From: Anaerotalea alkaliphila
GTDB lineage: Bacteria; Bacillota; Clostridia; Lachnospirales; Vallitaleaceae
NCBI RefSeq assembly: GCF_010179735.1
Contig: NZ_JAAEEH010000007.1
Coordinates: forward strand, 33,885 to 97,884
Length of the DNA stretch: 64,000 bases
Direction: 5' to 3'
The position numbers were made by a program, and so were the translations under genes. This document shows positions 52,512 to 61,467 of the stretch, piece by piece (within the stretch, counting starts at the first letter, position 1; the number at the start of each line of letters is the position of its first letter). The notes below the pieces were generated by a model. It was given only the letters and a program-made list of their open reading frames with translations, did not search any database and was not told the origin of the DNA.

Positions 52512-53978
52512 TCATTGTTCGGCGGTACCCGCCATGGCCTTCTGTTTCTTTTCCCAGATGGCTTGCTTGATTTCCGCCATCCGCTTGTCGTCCAGCTCAT
52601 AGAACTTCATGGCCAAGAGGGAGGCGAGGTGCCCCAGCAGAGGAAGGCCGAAGATGATGAACAGGATGACCCCTTCGAACCTGCCGTTCACAACGGAATT
52701 GGGTTCGATGATCGTTCCGCCATAGCCTGCGAACGCTATCCCCACACCGATGATGAAGGTGGCGAAGGAGGAAATCAGCTTGTCCACGAAGGAAAACAGG
52801 GTTCCCATCAGCCCGGGCATGAACCGTCCGGTCCTGTACGTCTCATAATCGCTGCAATCCGCAATCATGGGGATGACGATGTTTCCGGCCAGCTGGCTTA
52901 CAGACACCTGGATGGCCATAAGGACCAGCAGAACGATGACCGTCACTGGAACCGCCACACTGGAATCCGCACGCAGGATGGGGGTCAGCACCAGCATGGC
53001 GACCAGCATCACGGTGCCCATGAGGGTGAACAGGGTGAAGGATTTCTTGATTCCACCCTTCGAAGCCATCCGCACCCCTACGAAGGTCGCGATGAGTGTG
53101 GGGATGATGGCCCACAGGGAGTATTTCCCTTGCAGTGCGGTGCTGTAGAGGATGTTGGAGAAGAAGTACACCAGCGCCCCACGGACAGCAACATTGGCCA
53201 GTTTGTCCGTGGAAGCCGCAACGACCAGCATCTGGAGGGGACGGTTGTTCTTGATCACTTCCAGGGAATCCGCAATCCTGATTTTCGGAGCATGGGTTCC
53301 CATTCCGAAGAATTCCGTCCTGTCCTTCCGCCAGATTCCGATGATGGCCAAGATGGTCATGCCGAAGGAGATGAGCATGAAGATTAGCGTGACGTCATGC
53401 CACAAGCTGGGGTCGATGACATTCTTCGCATATCTGGGGCCCATGAAGGTGAAGATGAACCAGGTGCCGACGTTGAAAAGCACCGTGTTGTAGATGGCGT
53501 CGAAGAAGGTGAATACCGGCCTCTGTGCGGGATCGTTGGTAAGGACCGCCTGGGCTCCTTTGGTGACCGCTGTCTGGAAGGTGTAGCCGATGATGTACAG
53601 GACATACAGTACCGTGGTGTACAAGTACTTCCAGGACTGTCCCTTCTCCACATCCGTCCGGAAGATCAGCAGGATCGTGATGAAGAGGATGACATTCCCC
53701 GCCAGCATGAAGGGTCTGAACTTCCCGAATTTCCCGTCCGTCCTGTCCATGACGAATCCAATCACAGGGTCTGTGACACCGTCAAAAATCCGCATCGCCA
53801 TGGCGATTGTTCCCACGACTGCCGCGGAAAGTCCCAGCACGTTCTGCGTGAAAAACGCGTAGAACATCATGGACAGCATGGCCACATTGGTCGCCGTGTT
53901 GTTTAACGTGAAGAGTCCGATCTGCCAAAGCTTCGCCCGATGGTATCTCGACTGCTGAACCGTGTTGGCATTTTCCAT
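52512..53978 (-). CDS. GPH-family sugar:cation symporter, copy 2
   Basis: A 488-residue 12-helix symporter, about 80% identical by eye over its full length to the copy at 45.3 kb, including QSRYHRAKLWQIGLFTLNNT near the start and the IADCSDYETYRTGRFMPGLM motif. It is the first gene of a unit with the epimerase-like and dehydrogenase genes. The start at 53978 aligns with copy 1; an ATG three codons earlier is only one base from GGGAGG. Two copies in two units suggest different glucuronides or different regulation. Confidence 0.9.
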   Translation of the reverse strand: MENANTVQQSRYHRAKLWQIGLFTLNNTATNVAMLSMMFYAFFTQNVLGLSAAVVGTIAMAMRIFDGVTDPVIGFVMDRTDGKFGKFRPFMLAGNVILFITILLIFRTDVEKGQSWKYLYTTVLYVLYIIGYTFQTAVTKGAQAVLTNDPAQRPVFTFFDAIYNTVLFNVGTWFIFTFMGPRYAKNVIDPSLWHDVTLIFMLISFGMTILAIIGIWRKDRTEFFGMGTHAPKIRIADSLEVIKNNRPLQMLVVAASTDKLANVAVRGALVYFFSNILYSTALQGKYSLWAIIPTLIATFVGVRMASKGGIKKSFTLFTLMGTVMLVAMLVLTPILRADSSVAVPVTVIVLLVLMAIQVSVSQLAGNIVIPMIADCSDYETYRTGRFMPGLMGTLFSFVDKLISSFATFIIGVGIAFAGYGGTIIEPNSVVNGRFEGVILFIIFGLPLLGHLASLLAMKFYELDDKRMAEIKQAIWEKKQKAMAGTAEQ

Positions 53979-54131
53979 AATTTTCATTCCTCCCTGATGA
54001 CGTGTTTTGTTGTTTCTATCTCTACTAGGAATCATACCATCCCCTGCATCGGAAAAAAATGCGAATGGTGCTGGATGACTTGTAAAAAATGCTTGCAGCT
54101 TCCGTCTTTTCCTTTGGACGGTTGTGGCATC

Positions 54132-55007
54132 CTACAGCGCCCGCTCCGCATCCGTCATGATTTCATAGAATTGCTTGGGCGTTATGCCATATTCCTTCTT
54201 GAACGCGCGAAAGAAATTGGAGTAATCCCCGAATCCGCACTTGATGTACACGTCTGTGATGGAGTCGTTCTGCAGGATGAATTCCTTCGCCATGATGAGC
54301 CGCTTCAGGATGATGTACCGGTGGATGGTAACCCCCGTGTACTTTTTGAATTCCCGGGACAGGTGGTACTTGCTCAGGAAGAACTCTTCCGCAAGCCTGT
54401 CGATGGTCAGGTCCTCGCTCAGGTTGGCTTCGATATGGGCAATCATGCTGTCGATGAGGACGCTCTTCTTAAGGATGGTATTGTACAGCTTCTCCTTGTC
54501 CGCAAGGATGTTCCTGATCTTCACCAGGATTTCCATGGAATAAGCCTTTGCCAGCAGGTCCTTCCCCTCTCCCTGGAAGTCCTCCAGGGCGATCAGCTTC
54601 TGGAAGAGCATCTTCAGTTCCTGCCGAATCTCGAAATCCGTGTTGACCACACTCCTTTTCTCCGGCGCTTCGAAGCACTGGAGCAGGTCTGTCTTGTCCG
54701 AGGAAAGGCTCCGCAAATAGGACCTGCTGATCCAGAACACATACCGCTCATAGGGCGTATCCGTCTTCCGGATATACGCCTGGTGGAGGTCCCTTGTGTC
54801 CAGCAGCACGATGTCCCCAGGATTCAACCGGTAGGTCTGCCCTTCGATCAGAAAGTCCAGATCACCTGAAACCAGCAGATACACCTCGTAGAAGTCATGG
54901 TGATGCAACTCCACCCCGTGCATCCTTTGGTCCAGATAATGGTATATTTCATAGTTCTCCCCCAGCATGTGCTGTCTGGAGGAATAGGCATGGAGCATGT
55001 TTTTCAT
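54132..55007 (-). CDS. AraC-family regulator with N-terminal cupin domain
   Basis: A 291-residue regulator of the AraC/XylS type. The N-terminal cupin (GVELHHHDFYEVYLLVSGDL; YRLNPGDIVLLDTRDLHQAY) would bind a sugar; the C-terminal DNA-binding domain has helices LTIDRLAEEFFLSKYHLSRE and ITDVYIKCGFGDYSNFFRAF, then YGITPKQF. GAGGAGG precedes the ATG at 55007 by 5 bases. It stands upstream of the second symporter unit on the same strand, its likely target. Confidence 0.88.
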   Translation of the reverse strand: MKNMLHAYSSRQHMLGENYEIYHYLDQRMHGVELHHHDFYEVYLLVSGDLDFLIEGQTYRLNPGDIVLLDTRDLHQAYIRKTDTPYERYVFWISRSYLRSLSSDKTDLLQCFEAPEKRSVVNTDFEIRQELKMLFQKLIALEDFQGEGKDLLAKAYSMEILVKIRNILADKEKLYNTILKKSVLIDSMIAHIEANLSEDLTIDRLAEEFFLSKYHLSREFKKYTGVTIHRYIILKRLIMAKEFILQNDSITDVYIKCGFGDYSNFFRAFKKEYGITPKQFYEIMTDAERAL

Positions 55008-55113
55008 GTCGGCCTCCTCTCGCTTTCCTGTCACATTCCTTACCTATAGTATAGCACCATTCGCGGGAAGGTTGTCTATTTTTTTCATTCCCCTGTTCCA
55101 TTCCCTCCGCCTC

Positions 55114-55122
55114 TGCTATAAT
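55114..55122 (+). promoter_or_regulatory. Extended -10 promoter element of the DEAD-box helicase gene
   Basis: TGCTATAAT, ~37 bases upstream of the TTG start. A good -35 is not seen. Confidence 0.62.
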
Positions 55123-55158
55123 GTAATTCAAACCCATGAACGACCAAGGAGGTTCCCA

Positions 55159-56313
55159 TTGGAAAACACATTCGCCTGTACCGGCATCCCTTCCCATCTG
55201 GAGGAGGGCTTGAAAAAATTGATGATCCATACGCCCACCCCCATCCAGGCTGCTGCCATCCCCGCCGTCCTTGCAGGACAGGACGTCATCGGGCAATCGT
55301 CCACCAGCAGCGGAAAGACCTTTGCCTATCTGCTGCCCCTGATGGCCCGGATGGATGCATCGAAAAGGGAGAACCAGGTGCTGGTCCTGACACCCACCTA
55401 TGAGCTTGCCCTGCAGGTTGCGGACCAGGTCCGTCTGCTGGCCGATGCATCGGGCCTGCCTTTCCAGGTGTCCGCCATCAACGGACAAGCCGGCATCCAA
55501 CGGCAGATCGAGAAGCTGCGGGAAAAGCCCCAGTTCATCGTCGGCACCGCCCCGCGGATCCTCGCCCTGATCCAGAAGAAGAAGATCGCCGCACACCAGA
55601 TCCGCACCGTCGTCCTGGATGAAGCCGACCGTCTTTTCGATCCCCAGCAGTTCCAAGGGGTGGAGCAGGTCATCCGCACCACCCTCCGGGACAGGCAGCT
55701 GCTGGCCTTTTCCGCCACCATGACGGAGCATGCGCGCAACCTTGCCAAGGACAGGATGAAAGATCCCGTGCTCCTCCTCATGGAGGAGCCCAGGGTGAAT
55801 GCAAACCTCACCCATCTGCTTCTTGTCACCCCCCTGCGGGAAAAGACAAAAATGCTTCGGAAGGCTATCGCTGCGGAGAAACCCACCAAGGCCATGGTCT
55901 TCCTGAATCAGGCCGTCCCGATGGCCAACCTGGAATCCACTTTGGCGCACCACAGCATTCCGGTTGCCTCCATCCGGGGGGATGCGGGAAAACAGGCAAG
56001 AAAGGCCGCCATGGAGAAGTTCCGCAGCGGCAAATGCCCCATCCTCCTGTCCTCCGACCTGGCCTCCCGGGGGCTGGACGTGCCCCAGGTCACCCACATC
56101 TTCAACATGGACCTGCCGGACTCCGCCGAAGACTACCTGCACCGGGCGGGGCGCGGAGGCAGGAACGGCCTCTCCGGCAAGGTGCTCAACATCTGCACCG
56201 CAGGGGAAGCCCAGCAGCTCAAGAAAATGGCCAAAGCGCTGCAGATCCGGATCCAGTCCGTGGACTTGGAAAACGGCAGCCTCCAGCCCGTTTCATCGGA
56301 AGAGGAAGAATGA
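55159..56313 (+). CDS. DEAD-box RNA helicase
   Basis: A 384-residue superfamily-2 helicase. Q motif HTPTPIQAAAIP, motif I SSTSSGKT (variant of AxTGSGKT), motif Ia PTYELALQV, DEAD box VVLDEADRLF, SAT FSATMTEH, and motif VI HRAGRGGRNG are all present, so both RecA-like domains are complete. There is little C-terminal extension. The start is TTG at 55159: AAGGAGG lies 6 bases upstream, and the product then starts LENTFACTGIPSHLEEGL, typical of the family. Probably acts in ribosome assembly or cold-shock RNA remodelling; CshA/CshB-type assignment is not possible here. Confidence 0.9.
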   Translation: MENTFACTGIPSHLEEGLKKLMIHTPTPIQAAAIPAVLAGQDVIGQSSTSSGKTFAYLLPLMARMDASKRENQVLVLTPTYELALQVADQVRLLADASGLPFQVSAINGQAGIQRQIEKLREKPQFIVGTAPRILALIQKKKIAAHQIRTVVLDEADRLFDPQQFQGVEQVIRTTLRDRQLLAFSATMTEHARNLAKDRMKDPVLLLMEEPRVNANLTHLLLVTPLREKTKMLRKAIAAEKPTKAMVFLNQAVPMANLESTLAHHSIPVASIRGDAGKQARKAAMEKFRSGKCPILLSSDLASRGLDVPQVTHIFNMDLPDSAEDYLHRAGRGGRNGLSGKVLNICTAGEAQQLKKMAKALQIRIQSVDLENGSLQPVSSEEEE

Positions 56314-56315
56314 CG

Positions 56316-56379
56316 AAAAAAGGGACAGGGGTCCCGCCTCCATGGGATAGCATGGAGGCGGGACCCCTGTCCCTTTTTT
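56316..56379. terminator. Very strong bidirectional terminator between the helicase gene and acnA
   Basis: A perfect 29-bp stem (56316-56344 / 56351-56379) with a 6-base loop, six A on the left base and six T on the right. It serves the helicase gene rightward and acnA leftward. Confidence 0.95.
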
Positions 56380-56391
56380 CTGGCATGAGCC

Positions 56392-59106
56392 TTATTTCAT
56401 CAGTTGTCTTAGGACCGTCTGCAGTATCCCCTGGTTCTTGTAGTATTCCACATCCACCAGGCTGTCCAAGCGGGAAACAACCTTGCATTCCCGGACGGTG
56501 CCGTCGCCCTTTTCCACCTTGACCGTCAGTTCCTGCATGGGAAGAAGCTCCCCTTCCAGACCCTCGATGGTGATGGTCTCATCCCCCACAAGCCCAAGGG
56601 TCTTGCGGTTTTCCCCTTCCTTGAACTGGAGGGGGAGGACGCCCATGCCCACCAGGTTGCTCCGGTGGATCCTTTCATAGCTTTCCGCCAGGACGGCCTT
56701 CACTCCCAGAAGCAGGGTGCCTTTGGCAGCCCAGTCCCTGGAGCTTCCCGTACCGTATTCCTTGCCGGCCACAACCACCAGGTCCGCGCCTTGCTCCTGG
56801 TACGCCATGGAGGCATCGTAGATGGGTAGGACGTCCCCTTCCGGGAAGTGCTTGGTCACACCGCCCTCGGTCCCGGGTGCCACCTCGTTCCGGATCCGGA
56901 TGTTGGCGAAGGTTCCCCGCATCATGACCTCATGGTTGCCCCTTCTGGAACCGTAGGAATTGAAGTCTGCAGGTGCGATACCCCTTTCCGTAAGGTAGGT
57001 TCCCGCAGGGCTTGTGGGGGCGATGCTTCCCGCGGGAGAGATGTGGTCTGTCGTGACCGAGTCGCCCAGCATGGCCAGGATGTGGGCCTTGCGGATGGAC
57101 TCCAAGGCTTGGGGTTCCGCCGACAGGCTCTTGAAGAACGGCGGCTCCTGGATGTAGGTGGAATCCGCATCCCATTCGTACAGGTCCCCTTCGGGAACGG
57201 CGATGCTGTTCCAGCGCTCGTTGGCCGTGAACACGTTCTTCTCGCCCTTGTACTGGTTGATGAACATGCGGGACTGCACCCCTTGGGCAACCGCTTCCTG
57301 CAGTTCCCTGGAGCTGGGCCAGATGTCCTTCAGATACACGGCCTGCCCATCCTTCCCTGTGCCGATGGGCTCCACCGCAAAATCGATGTCAACGGTTCCT
57401 GCAAGCGCATAGGCGACCACCAGCATGGGAGACGCAAGGTAGTTCATCTTGATCTGGGCATGGATCCTGCCCTCGAAGTTCCTGTTGCCGCTCAGGACGG
57501 AGGCCACCGTCATGTCGTTCTCCGTGATGGCGCTGGACACCGGACCTGGAAGGGGACCGGAGTTGCCGATGCAGGTCGCACAGCCATAGCCCACGGAATG
57601 GAAGCCCAGCTTCTCCAGATAAGGCATCACGCCGGAGGCGTCCAGGTAGTCCTTGACCACAAGGGAGCCAGGGGTGAGGCTGGTCTTCACGTAGGAGGGG
57701 ACGGACAGGCCAAGTTCCACCGCCTTTTTCGCCACAAGTCCGGATCCGATCATGACACTGGGATTGGACGTGTTGGTGCAGCTCGTGATGGCGGCCAGCA
57801 CCACGGCCCCTGCCTTCATGACCTCTTTCCTGCCGTCCTCCCACTGGACCTCCACCTGCTCCTCCATCTTGTTGGAAGAAAGGCCGTATCCCCCCTCGGA
57901 AAGGGGTTTGGCAGCAATGCTCCGGAAGCTTTCCTTCATGTCGGAAAGGAGCACCAGGTCCTGGGGACGCTTGGGTCCGGCCAGACTGGGCACGACGGTG
58001 GAAAGGTCCAGTTCCAGGACTTCACTATATTGGGGTTCCGGACTTCCCTTTTCAGCGAACATCCCCTGGGCCTTGTAGTAGGCTTCCACAAGGGCAACCT
58101 GCTCCTCATCCCTTCCGGTCTCCCGGAGGTAGTGCAGGGTTTCCTGGTCTACGGGGAAGAATCCCATGGTGGCACCATATTCCGGGGACATGTTCGCCAC
58201 CGTGGCACGGTCCGCCAGGTTCATGGAGAACACCCCTTCGCCGAAATACTCCACAAACTTTCCAACGACGCCCTTCTTCCGGAGCATGTTGGTGACCGTC
58301 AGGGCCAGGTCCGTCGCCGTCGTCCCCTCGGGCAGGGAACCTGTAAGCTTCACGCCGATGACCTCAGGCATCAGGAAGTACAGGGGTTGCCCCAGCATGC
58401 CGGCTTCCGCCTCGATGCCGCCCACGCCCCAGCCCAGCACGCCCAGGCCGTTGATCATGGTCGTATGGGAATCCGTCCCCACCAGGGAATCGGGATACAC
58501 ATGGGTCTCCTCACCCACCTGCTTCGTGGTGGCGACGCTGGCCAGGTACTCCAGGTTCACCTGGTGGATGATGCCTGTGGCCGGAGGAACAGCCCGGAAA
58601 TTGTCGAACGCAGTTTGGGCCCAGCGGAGGAAACGGTAACGTTCCTCATTCCGCTCGAACTCCTTGGCCACGTTGAACTCCAACGCCTCGTTCGAACCGT
58701 AACGGTCCACCATCACGGAATGGTCGATCACCAGGTCCACAGGGACGATGGGATTGATCTTCTTCGGGTCCCCTCCCATCTCCTCCATCGTGGAACGCAT
58801 CGCGGCCAAATCAACCACCACCGGAACGCCTGTGAAATCCTGCAGGACAATCCTGGCGGGAATAAAGGGGATCTCCTTTGTCTTCTCTTTCAAAACAGTC
58901 CAATTGGCGATTTCGTCCACATGGGCCTGCGTGATACCCAGACCATCCATCTGACGGATGGCGGCCTCCAGCAGGACCTTCATCGAAAACGGCAGCGCAC
59001 GGATCGGCGCCCCACTCGCCTTCTCGAAGGAATCCAGGGAAAAATAAGTGAAACTCCTATCCCCCACCTGCAAGGTCTTTTTAACAGATTCTGGTTGAAA
59101 ACTCAT
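56392..59106 (-). CDS. acnA: Aconitate hydratase (AcnA/IRP type)
   Basis: A 904-residue aconitase interconverting citrate and isocitrate. The three [4Fe-4S] cysteines are in [13 protein letters not shown] and [14 protein letters not shown]. The substrate loop [14 protein letters not shown] is in the C-terminal swivel domain, with the monofunctional AcnA order. [12 protein letters not shown] is the family-like start, with AGGAGG before it; an upstream in-frame extension is rejected because it contains the promoter. It is a single-gene unit. In an anaerobe it would feed glutamate synthesis through a partial TCA route, which suits the arginine genes in this window. Confidence 0.97.
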   Translation of the reverse strand: MSFQPESVKKTLQVGDRSFTYFSLDSFEKASGAPIRALPFSMKVLLEAAIRQMDGLGITQAHVDEIANWTVLKEKTKEIPFIPARIVLQDFTGVPVVVDLAAMRSTMEEMGGDPKKINPIVPVDLVIDHSVMVDRYGSNEALEFNVAKEFERNEERYRFLRWAQTAFDNFRAVPPATGIIHQVNLEYLASVATTKQVGEETHVYPDSLVGTDSHTTMINGLGVLGWGVGGIEAEAGMLGQPLYFLMPEVIGVKLTGSLPEGTTATDLALTVTNMLRKKGVVGKFVEYFGEGVFSMNLADRATVANMSPEYGATMGFFPVDQETLHYLRETGRDEEQVALVEAYYKAQGMFAEKGSPEPQYSEVLELDLSTVVPSLAGPKRPQDLVLLSDMKESFRSIAAKPLSEGGYGLSSNKMEEQVEVQWEDGRKEVMKAGAVVLAAITSCTNTSNPSVMIGSGLVAKKAVELGLSVPSYVKTSLTPGSLVVKDYLDASGVMPYLEKLGFHSVGYGCATCIGNSGPLPGPVSSAITENDMTVASVLSGNRNFEGRIHAQIKMNYLASPMLVVAYALAGTVDIDFAVEPIGTGKDGQAVYLKDIWPSSRELQEAVAQGVQSRMFINQYKGEKNVFTANERWNSIAVPEGDLYEWDADSTYIQEPPFFKSLSAEPQALESIRKAHILAMLGDSVTTDHISPAGSIAPTSPAGTYLTERGIAPADFNSYGSRRGNHEVMMRGTFANIRIRNEVAPGTEGGVTKHFPEGDVLPIYDASMAYQEQGADLVVVAGKEYGTGSSRDWAAKGTLLLGVKAVLAESYERIHRSNLVGMGVLPLQFKEGENRKTLGLVGDETITIEGLEGELLPMQELTVKVEKGDGTVRECKVVSRLDSLVDVEYYKNQGILQTVLRQLMK

Positions 59107-59151
59107 CGGTAACCTCCTGATATTCTTGATTGGGTAACGCTTTATGCTGTT

Positions 59152-59180
59152 ATTATACATAAGATGCACCAAATAAACAA
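59152..59180 (-). promoter_or_regulatory. Sigma-A promoter of acnA
   Basis: Minus strand TTGTTT (59175-59180), 17-base spacer, TATAAT (59152-59157). Confidence 0.75.
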
Positions 59181-59667
59181 GTGCGCCGCCCCACACAACC
59201 CCCTGGCACAGGATTTAGAACACTCCTGAAGCCGAAACAGCACCTGCCAAGGTCAACAGGCAGCAGGACATCCTGTCCTGCTGCAACCGGAAGGGGAACA
59301 GACTCCCCCAAGCTAGCTTGGGGACGGCCGTTCCCCTTCCGGTTGTCTGCGTGCTTCGCACGCTGACCTGTTGTCCCTTCCCCTCTGGGGATTCCGCAAG
59401 GTCTGGCCCTGCATCCGGAATTCCGTCGACGCCGGAAGCAATCGCTCCTGCGATTCCCCGGCGTCTCCAGCCCTCTTCCACCCTGCCGGAAACGGCTGCG
59501 GGGGGCGGCGCACTGGCCTCCCCCCATACACGCTGCCCTGGGACAGGACAAGCGTGCACCCCTTCAGCGGCGATGACCTATCCGGTCTCCCGCCCTGGAA
59601 CAGGGCAAGCGTGTGCGTTGTCTTGTCGCCTGTCCATGCACAAAAAACGGAACATGTCCGCCACCTA
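59181..59667. other. Gene-free block dense in inverted repeats between acnA and sulP promoters
   Basis: About 490 GC-rich bases with no credible protein gene on either strand. Hairpins: 11-bp stem with 3-base loop (59260-59284); 15-bp inverted repeat (59285-59299 / 59330-59344) enclosing an 18-base perfect palindrome (59306-59323); gcgtgc/gcacgc (59349-59363); 8-bp stem (59428-59435 / 59458-59465) enclosing atcgc/gcgat; gccctg/cagggc (59592-59606). It may be a structured RNA, a cluster of mobile palindromic elements, or a decayed element. No promoter or terminator inside it is clear. I do not recognise RNase P, tmRNA or OLE signatures. Confidence 0.55.
59535..59615. repeat. Pair of 24-base direct repeats
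   Basis: Copies at 59535-59558 and 59592-59615, 57 bases apart, match at 20 of 24 positions (core caagcgtg). Each begins with a small inverted repeat gccctg..cagg. They sit at the right end of the palindrome-rich block. Confidence 0.6.
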
Positions 59668-59696
59668 TTGACACCGCCTCCTCACAGGAATACACT
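59668..59696 (+). promoter_or_regulatory. Sigma-A promoter of the SulP gene
   Basis: TTGACA (59668-59673), 17-base spacer, TACACT (59691-59696). Perfect -35. The TTG start codon lies 28 bases past the -10. Confidence 0.83.
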
Positions 59697-59723
59697 GGAA
59701 GAAAACCGAAGGAGCTGAAGCAG

Positions 59724-61433
59724 TTGAAACCCAAATTTTTCTCGATCCTCAAACACCGGGATGTGGAACTCACGAAGAACATCCTCCTCAACGACATCAT
59801 CGCCGGCATCATCGTAGCCATCATCGCCCTCCCCCTCTCCGTAGCCCTGGGGATATCCTCCGGCGTCTCCCCCGAAAAGGGACTCATCACGGCAGTAGTG
59901 GCAGGTTTCCTGATTTCCTTCCTGGGCGGAAGCCGGGTGCAGATTGGAGGCCCTACAGGCGCCTTTGTCGTCATCGTCTACGGAATCGTCCAGACCCATG
60001 GCCTGGGCGGCCTGGCCATCGCCACCCTCATGGCCGGCATCTTCCTCATCTTCCTGGGTCTCATGCGTTTCGGCAGCGTCATCAAATACATCCCTTATCC
60101 GATCACCACCGGATTCACTTCAGGAATTGCCGTAGTGCTCTTCTCCACCCAGATCAAAGACCTCTTGGGCCTGCAAATGGAAGAGGTGCCGGCGGAATTC
60201 TTCGAAAAATGGGAAGCCTATTTCTCCCGCCTGGGGACACTCAACACGGCCAGCCTGTTGCTGGGCCTTGTCTCCATCGCGGTCATCGTCCTCTGGCCCC
60301 GGATCAACAAGACCATCCCGGGCTCCCTGGTGGCTTTGGTGGGAGCCACCCTGGCCACCAGCTTGTTCAACCTTCCTGTGGAGACCATCGGATCCCGGTT
60401 CGGGGACATCCCTGCCACCATCCGGTTCGTCGACTTTGGAACCCTGGACTTCAGCCTGGGCAACCTGCAGGCCCTTGTGGGACCGGCCATCACCATCGCT
60501 TTCCTGGCTGGCATCGAATCCCTCCTCTCTGCGGTCGTGGCCGACGGGATGATCGGCAAACGCCACAACTCCAACATGGAGCTGGTTGCCCAGGGGATCG
60601 CCAACATCGGCTCCGTCCTCTTCGGAGGCATTCCCGCCACCGGCGCCATCGCCCGCACCGCCGCCAACGTGCGGAACGGCGGCCGGACCCCGGTTGCGGG
60701 AATCACCCATGCGGTGGTCCTGCTGCTGATCATGCTTCTGTTCATGCCCTATGCGAAACTGATCCCCTTGACCGTCCTGTCCGCCATCCTTGTCGTGGTC
60801 GCCTACAACATGAGCGAGTGGCGGTCCTTCAAAGGACTTTTCCGTTCGACGAAAAGTGATGTCTCCGTACTTCTTACAACCTTCCTCTTCACCGTGGTTT
60901 TCGACCTTGTGGTCGCCATCCAGTTCGGTATGGTCATGGCAATGTTCCTCTTCGTCCATAGGATGGGGGAAAGCATGGGGTATGCGGATGTCACCCGCTC
61001 CCTGGTTCCCGGTTCGGAGGATGCGGACGATACGCCGGGCACCGAAGGGAACGGTCCTGTCAAGACCAAAGAGGAACTCTCCCTGGATTCGGAGCTGCTG
61101 GTCTATGAGATCAACGGCCCCCTGTTCTTCGGGGCGGCCAACACCTTCCTGGATGTCCTCCAGGAAATCCGCAGCCATACCAGCGTGCTTGTCTTCAAGA
61201 TGAAAAACGTGCCCATCATGGATGCCACCGCCCTGGACGCGCTGAAGCGGATTGAAAAGCGGTGCAGGGAGCGGAAGGTCCTGCTGCTGTTTGCCGAGGT
61301 CAATCCGCAACCCCTCAAACTGTTGAGACAATCCGGCTTCCTGGACCGGATCGGTGAAGACCGCCTCTTTTCCGCCGTGGAGGACGCTGTGGGTGCGGGA
61401 AAAGCCATCCTGGCATCGAAGGAAACCGCTTGA
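59724..61433 (+). CDS. SulP-family anion transporter with STAS domain
   Basis: A 569-residue SLC26/SulP permease. The family core is LNDIIAGIIVAIIALPLSVA (N-terminal), GSRVQIGGPTGAFVVIVYG (the conserved TM3 segment) and about ten more helices. The C-terminal ~120 residues are a STAS domain (LVYEINGPLFFGAANTFLDV; VPIMDATALDALKRIEKRC). Substrate may be sulfate, bicarbonate or another anion. The start is the TTG at 59724 (GGAG 9 bases upstream, promoter just before); earlier in-frame codons would lie upstream of the promoter. Single-gene unit ending at a terminator shared with the mreB-like gene. Confidence 0.92.
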   Translation: MKPKFFSILKHRDVELTKNILLNDIIAGIIVAIIALPLSVALGISSGVSPEKGLITAVVAGFLISFLGGSRVQIGGPTGAFVVIVYGIVQTHGLGGLAIATLMAGIFLIFLGLMRFGSVIKYIPYPITTGFTSGIAVVLFSTQIKDLLGLQMEEVPAEFFEKWEAYFSRLGTLNTASLLLGLVSIAVIVLWPRINKTIPGSLVALVGATLATSLFNLPVETIGSRFGDIPATIRFVDFGTLDFSLGNLQALVGPAITIAFLAGIESLLSAVVADGMIGKRHNSNMELVAQGIANIGSVLFGGIPATGAIARTAANVRNGGRTPVAGITHAVVLLLIMLLFMPYAKLIPLTVLSAILVVVAYNMSEWRSFKGLFRSTKSDVSVLLTTFLFTVVFDLVVAIQFGMVMAMFLFVHRMGESMGYADVTRSLVPGSEDADDTPGTEGNGPVKTKEELSLDSELLVYEINGPLFFGAANTFLDVLQEIRSHTSVLVFKMKNVPIMDATALDALKRIEKRCRERKVLLLFAEVNPQPLKLLRQSGFLDRIGEDRLFSAVEDAVGAGKAILASKETA

Positions 61434-61467
61434 AAAAAAGGCCTATTTCTCATGAAATAGGCCTTTT
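61434..61467. terminator. Bidirectional terminator overlapping the end of the mreB-like gene
   Basis: A perfect 14-bp stem aaaaggcctatttc / gaaataggcctttt with a 4-base loop. The last codons and stop of the mreB-like gene (61443-61445) are within the hairpin; the SulP stop is directly at its left edge. Confidence 0.88.

Noticed and set aside
59181..59667. RNase P RNA, tmRNA, OLE RNA or short ORFs in the palindrome-rich block
   Set aside because: The conserved gaggaaagtccg-type RNase P core and tmRNA ends were not found; OLE context is absent; open frames are short and change frame across hairpins.
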